DNA from: JBFKQC01 sp041627895
GTDB lineage: Bacteria; Pseudomonadota; Alphaproteobacteria; Rhodobacterales; Rhodobacteraceae
Direction of reading: 5' to 3'
DNA length: 25,743 bases
Assembly (NCBI GenBank): GCA_041627895.1
Contig: JBFKQC010000057.1
Location: forward strand, 1 to 25,743
Position 1 is the first letter of the stretch; the number at the start of each line of letters is the position of its first letter. Below are positions 6,206 to 13,071 of the stretch, piece by piece. The translations under genes and the position numbers were made by a program. A model generated the notes under the pieces. It had not been told where the DNA came from and did not search any database. It saw nothing but the letters and a program-made list of their open reading frames with translations.

Positions 6206-7891
6206 TCAGGAATGCTCCTCTGCCGCCGTCGCGGCCAGCGCCCGGTTGTAGGCCTTCAGCGCGTCGACATGCCAGAGAACGCCCAGGAATTCCGGCGTCC
6301 GGTCCTCGTAGAGCGTCACCACCGGAAGGAACCCGACGCCGGCCTTGTCGAAGACCGGCATCGCGCTTTCCAGCGTCGCGGCGCCGTCGGCATAGACCCC
6401 CTGCTCGATCAGTTCCCAACAGCGGTCCTCGGTGGCGGCGCCCTTCTCGCCCGCCGGTTTCACCAGCGCGGCGACCCGGACCATCGCCAGCAGGTAGGCC
6501 TGCGGACCGGCGGCCAGATGCACGTTGCGCCGTTCGAGCTGGGTCAGGAAAAACGAGCGGTCGACCAGCTTCGAGGCCAGCGCCGTCGAGATGCTGACCG
6601 CCACCATCACCGCAAGCCCGGTCTGCCAGTCGCCGGTCAGCTCGAACACGATCAGCGTGGTCGAGATCGGCGCCCCCAGCACGGCGGCGGCCACCGCGCC
6701 CATGCCCGCCAGCGCATAAAGCGTCTCGGACCCCGAGACGTCGGGAAAGACGCCGGTGGCGATCAGCCCGAAGGCCAGCCCGACCAGCGCGCCCAGCATC
6801 AGCGAGGGCGAGAACACGCCGCCGCCCATCCGCCCGCCAAGCGTGATCGCCACCGCGGCCACCTTAAGGATGGCAAACACGATGGCTTCGCGCAGCACCA
6901 GCTCGCCGGTCAGCGCCAGCGACGTCGTCTCGTAGCCGACGCCGATGATATGCGGCCACCAGACGGCGAGCCCGCCCAGCAGCAGCCCCGCCACCGCCGG
7001 CCGCAGATAGCCCGGCAGCCCGGTCGCCGCCTGCGCATGGCTCGCGACCCTGTCGGCCCAGAAGATCGAACGCATCATGATCGCCGCGACCAGGCCCGAA
7101 ACGAGGCCCAACAGCAGGAAGGCGGGCAGCTCGACATAGAATTCCAGCATCGATTCCTGCGGCAGCATGAACTCGGTGACGCCGCCAAACTCCAGCCGGT
7201 TGATCACCGTGCCCGCGACGCTGGCGATCACGATCGGCGCGAAGGCATGCACCGCGAAATGCCGCAGGATCACCTCGAGCGCAAAGATCGCCCCCGCGAT
7301 CGGCGCGTTAAAGCTGGCCGAGACCGCCGCCGCCACGGCGCAGCCCAACAGGTCGCGCCCGGTGATGCCGTCGGCCTTGATCAGGTTGCTGACCCAGGTC
7401 GAGATGATCCCGGCTATGTGCACGACCGGCCCCTCGCGGCCCGACGAGCCGCCGGAGCTGAGCGTGATGAACGATGCCGCCGCCGAGGCCAGCCCCGGCC
7501 GGATCGGCATCCGCCCGTCGTTCAGCGCCGCGCCCTCGATCACCTCGGCCACCGCATGCACCTTCCCGTCGCTGGTAAACCGGTGCAGGATCAGCCCCAC
7601 GGTCAGCCCGCCCAGGACCGGGATCAGCACGATCCAGTACCAGGGCAGCGTCTCGGCGAAGGAATGCAGCAGGTTGACGTTGTCGGTGCCGTATAGGAAC
7701 GCCTGCAGCGCCTCGATCCCCTTGCGGAAGAACAGGGCGGCGGTTCCCGCGGCGATGCCGATCAGAAGCGCGATGAACCAGAACTGGACCTGTCCGGGCC
7801 CCTTCTCGCGCAGCGCGGACCAGGCCTCGCGCAGCGCCAGGACGGCGTCGCCCACCTGCTCGGCGATCAGGGACCGGCTCTGCTCGCTCAT
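6206..7891 (-). CDS. ClC-family chloride channel/transporter with C-terminal CBS-like domain
   Basis: A 561-residue inner-membrane protein with many hydrophobic helices and the ClC signatures GREGP (gating Glu153), FNAPIAGAIFALE, GGRMGGGVFSPSLMLGA and LGAPISTTLIVFELTG. A degenerate CBS-like region occupies about residues 455-545. Compared with E. coli ClC-ec1, the proton-pathway Glu203 position is Val207, as in channel-type ClCs. The G-x-G-x-P chloride-binding turn is replaced by VHAVA (111-115), and the helix-R tyrosine seems to be Phe (RSFFLTQL). So chloride conduction rather than proton-coupled exchange is plausible, and the ion preference is uncertain. ATG at 7891 has GGAGG upstream on the minus strand; the ORF is open 25 codons further. 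It is divergent from the FAD oxidase gene. Confidence 0.9.
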   Translation of the reverse strand: MSEQSRSLIAEQVGDAVLALREAWSALREKGPGQVQFWFIALLIGIAAGTAALFFRKGIEALQAFLYGTDNVNLLHSFAETLPWYWIVLIPVLGGLTVGLILHRFTSDGKVHAVAEVIEGAALNDGRMPIRPGLASAAASFITLSSGGSSGREGPVVHIAGIISTWVSNLIKADGITGRDLLGCAVAAAVSASFNAPIAGAIFALEVILRHFAVHAFAPIVIASVAGTVINRLEFGGVTEFMLPQESMLEFYVELPAFLLLGLVSGLVAAIMMRSIFWADRVASHAQAATGLPGYLRPAVAGLLLGGLAVWWPHIIGVGYETTSLALTGELVLREAIVFAILKVAAVAITLGGRMGGGVFSPSLMLGALVGLAFGLIATGVFPDVSGSETLYALAGMGAVAAAVLGAPISTTLIVFELTGDWQTGLAVMVAVSISTALASKLVDRSFFLTQLERRNVHLAAGPQAYLLAMVRVAALVKPAGEKGAATEDRCWELIEQGVYADGAATLESAMPVFDKAGVGFLPVVTLYEDRTPEFLGVLWHVDALKAYNRALAATAAEEHS

Positions 7892-7984
7892 TCCGCTCGC
7901 GCCCTCCGGGCGTCGTTCCCGCTCTTTCCCGGGCGACCCGTATCGCCTAGGCTCCCGCCCGGGCACGCGAACGGGAGGGGAAGG
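7892..7984. promoter_or_regulatory. Divergent promoter region with repeated CCCGGGC
   Basis: These 93 bases separate the divergent ClC and FAD-oxidase genes. CCCGGGC occurs at 7928-7934 and again within GCCCGGGC (7957-7964), about 29 bases apart (same-phase spacing near three helical turns). TAGGCT (7948-7953), a possible -10, lies between them. This could be an operator pair, but CCCGGGC is common by chance in GC-rich DNA. GGGAGGGGAAGG just before 7985 is the ribosome site. Confidence 0.3.
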
Positions 7985-9358
7985 ATGTCCATCGACGCCG
8001 CAGTGACCGAGTTATCCACATTTCTAGGCGCTCGGCTGAGCCGATCCAAGTCCGATCTGGAAATTCACGGCCGGTCCGAGACCTATTTTCCCCTGACCCC
8101 GCCCGACGCGGTGGCCTATCCCGAGACCACCGCAGAGGTGAGCGAGATCGTGAAGATCTGCGCGCGCCACGGCTGCCCGGTGATCGGCTGGGGCACCGGG
8201 ACCTCGCTCGAAGGCCACGCGCTGGCGTTCTCGGGCGGGGTGACGGTGGATTTCTCGCGCATGGACAAGGTGCTGGCGGTCAATGCCGAGGACATGGACG
8301 CCGTGGTGCAGCCCGGCGTCACCCGCGAGGCGCTGAATGCCGAATTGCGCGCAACGGGGCTGTTCTTTCCCGTCGATCCCGGCGCCAACGCCTCGCTCGG
8401 CGGCATGGCGATGACCCGGGCGAGCGGCACCACGGCGGTGCGCTACGGCACGATGCGCGACAACGTGCTGGGCTTTCAGGCGGTGCTGGCGGACGGCCGG
8501 GTGATCCGCACCGGCACGCGGGCGCGCAAGACCGCCGCGGGCTACGACCTGACCGGGCTCCTGGTGGGCAGCGAGGGTACGCTGGCGCTCGTCACCGAAC
8601 TCACGCTGCGGCTGCGCGGCCAGCCCGAGGCGATCAGCGCCGCGGTCTGCGCCTTCCCCGACTTCGCCACCGCGGTCGACACGGTGATCGCGACGATCCA
8701 GATGGGCATTCCGATGGCGCGGATCGAGTTCGTCGACGAGATCAGCGCGCGCGCCTTCAACGCCTATTCCGGCGCTTCGATGCCCGAGGCGCCGCACCTG
8801 ATGGTCGAATTCCACGGCTCCGGGGCGAGCGTTCCCGAAGACGTCGCGCGGTTCCGCGAAATCGCCGAAGAGGCCGGCGCGACGGGGTTCGACTGGGCCA
8901 CGCGCGAGGAAGACCGCAAACGGCTCTGGACCATGCGGCACAACGCGCATTACGCCTGCCTGGCGCTGCGTCCGGGCGCACGGGCGCTGGTGACGGATAT
9001 CTGCGTGCCGATCTCGCGCCTGGCGCAGGCGGTGGAAGAGACCCGCGCCGATATCGAGGCCTCGCCCGTCGTCGGCGCGATGATCGGCCATGTCGGCGAC
9101 GGCAACTTTCACGCCGAACTGCTGTTCGACGAGGCCGACGCCGCCGAGCGCGACGCGGTGATGCGGCTGTCCGGGCGCATGGTCGAGCGGGCGCTCAGGC
9201 TCGGCGGCACCTCGACCGGCGAGCACGGGATCGGCGTCGGCAAGCTCGACTACATGGGCCTCGAACACGGTCCCGCCTGGGGCGTGATGGCCGAGATCAA
9301 GCGCGCGCTCGACCCGGCGAACATCCTGAACCCGGGCAAGGTGGTGCGCCTGAACTGA
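7985..9358 (+). CDS. FAD-linked oxidase, D-lactate dehydrogenase / GlcD type
   Basis: A 457-residue flavoprotein of the vanillyl-alcohol-oxidase fold. The N-terminal FAD-binding domain shows PVIGWGTGTSLEGHA, DPGANASLGGMAMTRASGTT and AAGYDLTGLLVGSEGTL. The C-terminal substrate domain shows the metal-site motif GHVGDGNFH and the ending STGEHGIGVGK with DPANILNPGKV. This set is shared by D-lactate dehydrogenase (cytochrome), glycolate oxidase subunit GlcD and D-2-hydroxyglutarate dehydrogenases. Oxidation of a D-2-hydroxyacid such as D-lactate is most likely, with electrons passed to a membrane carrier or cytochrome. No iron-sulfur partner (GlcF) is adjacent, which favours a stand-alone D-lactate type. 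A strong ribosome site (GGGAGGGGAAGG) abuts the ATG. The substrate is not settled by sequence alone. Confidence 0.9.
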   Translation: MSIDAAVTELSTFLGARLSRSKSDLEIHGRSETYFPLTPPDAVAYPETTAEVSEIVKICARHGCPVIGWGTGTSLEGHALAFSGGVTVDFSRMDKVLAVNAEDMDAVVQPGVTREALNAELRATGLFFPVDPGANASLGGMAMTRASGTTAVRYGTMRDNVLGFQAVLADGRVIRTGTRARKTAAGYDLTGLLVGSEGTLALVTELTLRLRGQPEAISAAVCAFPDFATAVDTVIATIQMGIPMARIEFVDEISARAFNAYSGASMPEAPHLMVEFHGSGASVPEDVARFREIAEEAGATGFDWATREEDRKRLWTMRHNAHYACLALRPGARALVTDICVPISRLAQAVEETRADIEASPVVGAMIGHVGDGNFHAELLFDEADAAERDAVMRLSGRMVERALRLGGTSTGEHGIGVGKLDYMGLEHGPAWGVMAEIKRALDPANILNPGKVVRLN

Positions 9359-9483
9359 CCCGCCACGCGGCGATCACGCCAGCGCCCGGCATGGACTGAA
9401 CGATGCCCGAACCCGGCGAGCGCGAACAACGGACCGTTTCGACGGAACATGCCTGCGGCGGAGGTGTTTTCGTCAGATGAAGA

Positions 9484-10989
9484 TCAGAAGAGCGACAGGA
9501 TGAACTGTATTGCCCGCACAACGGCCACAGAGGACGCCACGGCTATCGCGGTATTTTTCGAGATGTTCGCCGCCTTCTTGGTGACGTCGTCTGTTTCCGA
9601 CAGAACACGCTTTGCGCCTTGGTAAATCCTAAGAATGCGGCTCGAAGTGACGTAAAGATCCTCCTTCCTCTCGTCGGCCGGGACATCGGGATCGGCGACA
9701 TTGCGTGCCAATTCGGGCAGTTCTTCACGTAGATCGCCCTCGGAAATCTCGGCCAGTTCCTCCGCCGCTGGAACGAGGACCTTTGCCGCATCCGGCGGGG
9801 CCTCGGCAAGATTGGATGTGGCTCGGTTCGTGGCGACATTTCGAACGTCTTCGTTGAACCCCATCAGATCGACGGCGGTTTCTTCGAGTTGCTGCACGAA
9901 GTCGTCGACCAGTGCGTCGCTGGGGCAGTATTGCTGTTCCTTCTTTCGCCGAGTGCGGCGCGCGGCGCGGCGGCAGGCATCGTAAAGCTGAATAGGGCGC
10001 GGATCGTTCAACGTTGCGGCGCGCCTTACAAGGGCGACTTCGGGCGCAAGATCGCCGTAGGGACCGTTTTCGCCGCCTTCCTCATCGAAGATCGAGGCCG
10101 CATCGCGCATCTTGGATTGCACGTCTTCGAGGCGGCCCGAGCCGAGTTGGGACGTTGCCTCGACCCTGAGCCTTTCCGTCTCGGGGTTTTCGGTTATGAC
10201 TTCGGCGTTGATGGTTTCTGCGACACCGAAATCGAGCACAACCCCCGCAATCCGCGCGTTGACCTTTTTGTCGCTGCCTTGCCAGAAGTCTTTTTCCTTC
10301 AGCGCGATCTCTTCCAGCAGCTTGGCGGGGTGCCCGCGATGGGCGGCGGGGTCGAGGGCGGCGTCGTACCAGTCGGTCCAGAACCGCCAGTTCGGGTCGC
10401 GTTTGAGCAAGTTGTCGCGGATCGGCGGCCAGAAGTCAGCGGTCGGGACAGCGGCATCATGCCAGAGAGGTTGGCCGGCGAGCGGCTCGCCCGCCTCGAT
10501 GAGGCGGCAGTCCCGGCGGACTGCGTCCCAGTCATTCAGGAAAGCGAGTGGAGTATTGGCGAGAACGCCTGCGGCAAGGGCAGCGGCGGCGCGCCCGGCG
10601 GCGCGGGCTGCCGCTGCGGCGGCGGCGGTGGCGCGGGCGGCGATGGCGGCGGCGTCGGTGGCGGAGGCAGCTGCGCGGGCGGCGGCAGTGAAGGCGGCGG
10701 CGCGAGCGGCGGCGTCGGCGGCGGAGGCGCGGGCGGCGGCAGCGGTCTGGATCTCGGGGGTTGATGAAACAGCCGCAACCCCCGAGATCAGACATGCCCG
10801 CAAGACCGGGACGCGTGTCAAATCATCTTTCCGCGACCTGCGGCGCAGCGTCTCTGCATAAACCGGCCAGACCCGCATCGCGCAGCGGTGCGCGATCCAG
10901 ACCGCCTCGCCGCGGCGCGTCGCGTCCGGGCGCGCCTCGAGCCAGGCCCTCAGGCTTTCTTCGTCGCGAATGTCGGCGATCTCGACCAT
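9484..10989 (-). CDS. Unrecognised alanine-rich protein with C-terminal membrane helix
   Basis: A 501-residue protein that I cannot assign to a named family. Residues 1-75 are compact (VEIADIRDEESLRAWLEARP, then AVWIAHRCAMRVWP). Residues 81-145 are an Ala/Arg tract (AARAAA-like units). Residues around 185-245 hold a tryptophan-rich patch (PNWRFWTDWYDAALD, then KDFWQGSDKKVNARI) of a kind I recall from other alphaproteobacterial hypothetical proteins. The C-terminal half is helical and acidic, and it ends with a hydrophobic helix (VASSVAVVRAIQFILSLF), suggesting a tail-anchored protein. The start at 10989 (MVEIAD) is favoured over 11025. It lies 39 bp downstream of the second DUF2484 gene on the same strand, so it may be the last gene of the ftsW-murG-murC unit. 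Base composition at the 3' end is visibly less GC-rich than its neighbours. Confidence 0.7.
   Translation of the reverse strand: MVEIADIRDEESLRAWLEARPDATRRGEAVWIAHRCAMRVWPVYAETLRRRSRKDDLTRVPVLRACLISGVAAVSSTPEIQTAAAARASAADAAARAAAFTAAARAAASATDAAAIAARATAAAAAAARAAGRAAAALAAGVLANTPLAFLNDWDAVRRDCRLIEAGEPLAGQPLWHDAAVPTADFWPPIRDNLLKRDPNWRFWTDWYDAALDPAAHRGHPAKLLEEIALKEKDFWQGSDKKVNARIAGVVLDFGVAETINAEVITENPETERLRVEATSQLGSGRLEDVQSKMRDAASIFDEEGGENGPYGDLAPEVALVRRAATLNDPRPIQLYDACRRAARRTRRKKEQQYCPSDALVDDFVQQLEETAVDLMGFNEDVRNVATNRATSNLAEAPPDAAKVLVPAAEELAEISEGDLREELPELARNVADPDVPADERKEDLYVTSSRILRIYQGAKRVLSETDDVTKKAANISKNTAIAVASSVAVVRAIQFILSLF
10555..10749. repeat. GC-rich degenerate triplet tract (alanine-coding)
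   Basis: About 195 bases of near-continuous GCN/CGN codons encode residues 81-145 of the alanine-rich protein. On the plus strand they read as GGC/GCG-rich repeats with recurring GCGGCGGC cores and pieces such as GCGGGCGGCGGCAG. The low complexity may permit replication slippage; units are imperfect and remain in frame here. Confidence 0.75.
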
Positions 10990-11028
10990 GGCGCCAGCCT
11001 TGCCCGCCCCGCCGGGCCTGCGCAAGCC

Positions 11029-11274
11029 TTACCCGCTCCGCGCCCGGACCCAGCGCCAGAGGTAGAAGACCGGCCAGCGCAGGATCGACATCGCGGCGAC
11101 CATCACCAGCATCCCGGCCCAGGGCCCGTGCTGATAGGTCACCCAGCCCAGCACCGGGATACCCAGCGCGATCAGCACATAGGCCGCCGGCCAGTGGTTC
11201 CGGCGCGAGGGCAGCATGGCGATCAGGTTGGCCGCGACGGCCCAGAGGCAGGCGAGGATCAGCGGCGCGCTCAT
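11029..11274 (-). CDS. DUF2484 family small membrane protein (second copy)
   Basis: An 81-residue inner-membrane protein of the DUF2484 family, found beside mur genes in Rhodobacteraceae; its role is unknown. It shows MSAPLILACLWAVAANLIAM, then two more hydrophobic segments (YVLIALGIPVLGWVT, AGMLVMVAAMSILRWPVFY) and a basic tail, so about three helices. ATG at 11274 overlaps the TGA of the preceding DUF2484 gene as ATGA, which decides the start against the longer open frame reaching 11478 and implies coupled translation. It shares the pattern ACLWAVAA-x-I with its neighbour, so the two are tandem paralogues. A structural or accessory role in the envelope operon is inference. Confidence 0.85.
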   Translation of the reverse strand: MSAPLILACLWAVAANLIAMLPSRRNHWPAAYVLIALGIPVLGWVTYQHGPWAGMLVMVAAMSILRWPVFYLWRWVRARSG

Positions 11275-11507
11275 CGCCCCGCGGCCCGGCGCAACAGATA
11301 GGCCAGCGGGCGGCGGAACATCGACAGCACCGCCAGCGTGGCGATCACGGCGATCCAGGCGCCGTTCTCGGCGCCGACCCAGACCAGAAGCGCGGGGGCA
11401 AGCAGCAGAAGCGTCAGGCCGGGGGCGTATTGCAGGCGCATCGGCAGGAACGCGGTGATCGTCGCGGCGACGGCCCAAAGGCAGGCGGCGATCAGCGAGG
11501 CCGTCAT
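11271..11507 (-). CDS. DUF2484 family small membrane protein (first copy)
   Basis: A 78-residue membrane protein of the DUF2484 family: MTASLIAACLWAVAATITAF, then APGLTLLLLAPALLVWVGAE and WIAVIATLAVLSMFRRPLAY with a basic end, about three helices. It is the nearest gene downstream of murC (138 bp gap) and overlaps the next DUF2484 gene by four bases. No strong ribosome site precedes its ATG at 11507. Instead a 16-codon open frame (11504-11554) ends in TGA overlapping this ATG, so translation could be coupled to that leader. The product's function is unknown; conserved placement next to murC/murB suggests a cell-envelope role. Confidence 0.85.
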   Translation of the reverse strand: MTASLIAACLWAVAATITAFLPMRLQYAPGLTLLLLAPALLVWVGAENGAWIAVIATLAVLSMFRRPLAYLLRRAAGR

Positions 11508-11554
11508 GCCGGGCCCGTTTCGCGGGGCGATCTTTGGATGAGTTCGCCTGTCAT
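11504..11554 (-). CDS. Possible 16-residue leader peptide ahead of DUF2484
   Basis: ATG at 11554 opens MTGELIQRSPRETGPA and stops with TGA overlapping the DUF2484 ATG (ATGA). The DUF2484 gene lacks a clear ribosome site of its own, so this tiny frame could deliver ribosomes to it. GGGG lies about 10 bases before the leader ATG on the minus strand. It may be chance. Confidence 0.3.
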   Translation of the reverse strand: MTGELIQRSPRETGPA

Positions 11555-11645
11555 GTCATTACCCCGAGTTGAATCGGAGTGTCCTCGATCAAGCCTTCCC
11601 TGACAACGGAAATATTTCGTGATGTTCGATTTGTCCAGCTTTTCC
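11508..11645 (-). promoter_or_regulatory. murC to DUF2484 gap, AT-rich centre
   Basis: A 138-base gap with a locally AT-rich centre (11600-11640) that contains the perfect 10-bp palindrome GAAATATTTC (11609-11618). On the minus strand TTGATC lies at 11588-11593 and could be a -35. An internal promoter for the DUF2484 genes is possible but not shown. I see no terminator hairpin after murC. Confidence 0.3.
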
Positions 11646-13043
11646 TCAGCCCGCCAGCCGGCCCGGCAGCGCGTTGGCCCAGGCGCTGATCGTGCCGGCA
11701 CCGAGGCAGACCACCATGTCGCCGGGCCGCGCATGCGCGCGCACCAGCGCCACCAGATCGTCCTCGGACCCCAGCGCATGGGCATGGCGGTGGCCGTGGC
11801 TGATCAGCCCGGCGACCAGGTCGTCGCGGCTCGCGCCCTCGATCGGGTCCTCGCCCGCGGCATAGACCTCGGCGATGCCGACGACGTCGGCGTCGTTGAA
11901 ACAGGCGCAGAAATCCTCGAACAGGTTCGAAAGCCGCGTGTAGCGGTGCGGCTGGTGCACGGCGATCACCCGGCCTTCGGTCGACTGGCGCGCGGCCTTC
12001 AGCACGGCGGCGATCTCGACCGGGTGATGGCCGTAATCGTCGATGATCGTGACGCCGCCCACCTCGCCCACCCGGGTGAAGCGGCGGTTGACGCCCTTGA
12101 ACGCGGCGAGCGCGGTGCGGATCGCCTCGCGCGACATGCCGAGATGGCGGGCGACGGCCACCGCGGCAAGCGCGTTCGAGACGTTGTGCTCGCCCGGCAT
12201 CGGCAGGCGGCAGCCCTCGATCACCGTGCCCTCGGCCTGCAGCGCGATGTCGAAACACGCCGCCCCGGCCTCGTAGCGCAGGTTCTGCGCGCGCACGTCG
12301 GCCTGGGCGTTGAAGCCGAAAGTGATCACCCGGCGGTCGGTGATCCGGCCGACCAGCGCCTGCACCTCGGCGTGATCCGTGCAGCACACCGCCAGCCCGT
12401 AGAACGGGATGTTCGAGACGAACTGGTGAAAGCCCTCGCGCAGATTCTCGATGGTGCCCCAGTGCTCCATGTGCTCGGGGTCGATGTTGGTGACGACGGC
12501 GATGGTGGCGGGCAGCCGGTTGAAGGTGCCGTCCGATTCGTCGGCCTCGACCACCATCCACTCGCCCTGCCCCATCCGCGCGTTCGAGCCGTAGGCGTGG
12601 ATGATGCCGCCGTTGATCACCGTCGGGTCCAGCCCGCCGGCATCCAGCAGCGTCGCAACCATCGTCGTCGTCGTGGTCTTGCCGTGGGTGCCGGCGACCG
12701 CGACGTTGGACTTCAGCCGCATCAGTTCGGCCAGCATCTCGGCCCGGCGCACCACCGGCAGGCCGGCGGCGCGGGCGGCGTCAAGCTCTGCGTTGCCGGG
12801 CTTGATCGCGCTGGAGATCACCACGACCTCGGCGCCTTCCAGGTTCTCGGCCCGCTGGCCGATGAACACTTCGGCGCCCATTGCCGCCAGCCGGTCGGTG
12901 ATCTTCGAGGGCTTCAGGTCCGACCCCTGCACCGGGTAGCCGTGGTTGATCAGCACCTCGGCGATGCCGGACATGCCGATGCCGCCGATGCCCACGAAAT
13001 GCACCGGCCCCATCTCCATCGGCAGCTTGGTCGCGGCGTTCAT
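11646..13043 (-). CDS. murC: UDP-N-acetylmuramate--L-alanine ligase MurC
   Basis: A 465-residue cytosolic Mur ligase that adds L-alanine to UDP-MurNAc with ATP, the first step of the stem peptide. The N-terminal Rossmann domain shows HFVGIGGIGMSGIAEVL. The ATP-binding loop is VAGTHGKTTTTTMVATLL. The central domain shows VEADESDGTFNRL and NIDPEHMEHWG. The C-terminal domain shows DDYGHHPVEIAAVLKAAR. All family hallmarks are intact and the length is normal. ATG at 13043 has GGAG seven bases upstream on the minus strand, and the family starts near here; the upstream in-frame ATG at 13082 would overlap murG. It is 28 bp downstream of murG in the same transcription unit. Confidence 0.97.
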   Translation of the reverse strand: MNAATKLPMEMGPVHFVGIGGIGMSGIAEVLINHGYPVQGSDLKPSKITDRLAAMGAEVFIGQRAENLEGAEVVVISSAIKPGNAELDAARAAGLPVVRRAEMLAELMRLKSNVAVAGTHGKTTTTTMVATLLDAGGLDPTVINGGIIHAYGSNARMGQGEWMVVEADESDGTFNRLPATIAVVTNIDPEHMEHWGTIENLREGFHQFVSNIPFYGLAVCCTDHAEVQALVGRITDRRVITFGFNAQADVRAQNLRYEAGAACFDIALQAEGTVIEGCRLPMPGEHNVSNALAAVAVARHLGMSREAIRTALAAFKGVNRRFTRVGEVGGVTIIDDYGHHPVEIAAVLKAARQSTEGRVIAVHQPHRYTRLSNLFEDFCACFNDADVVGIAEVYAAGEDPIEGASRDDLVAGLISHGHRHAHALGSEDDLVALVRAHARPGDMVVCLGAGTISAWANALPGRLAG

Positions 13044-13071
13044 GTCGCAGCTCCGAAAACGCTCCCAGCGA

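Noticed and set aside
6203..7696. A 497-codon open frame opposite the ClC gene
   Set aside because: Antisense shadow rich in Arg/Gln/His; the ClC motifs on the other strand are decisive.
9359..9483. Terminator between the convergent FAD-oxidase and alanine-rich genes
   Set aside because: Only a 5-bp AACGG-A-CCGTT stem is visible, too weak to call.
10555..10749. Repeated GCGGCGGC units as a CRISPR-like or satellite array
   Set aside because: There are no regular repeat-spacer units; the tract stays in frame as alanine/arginine codons.
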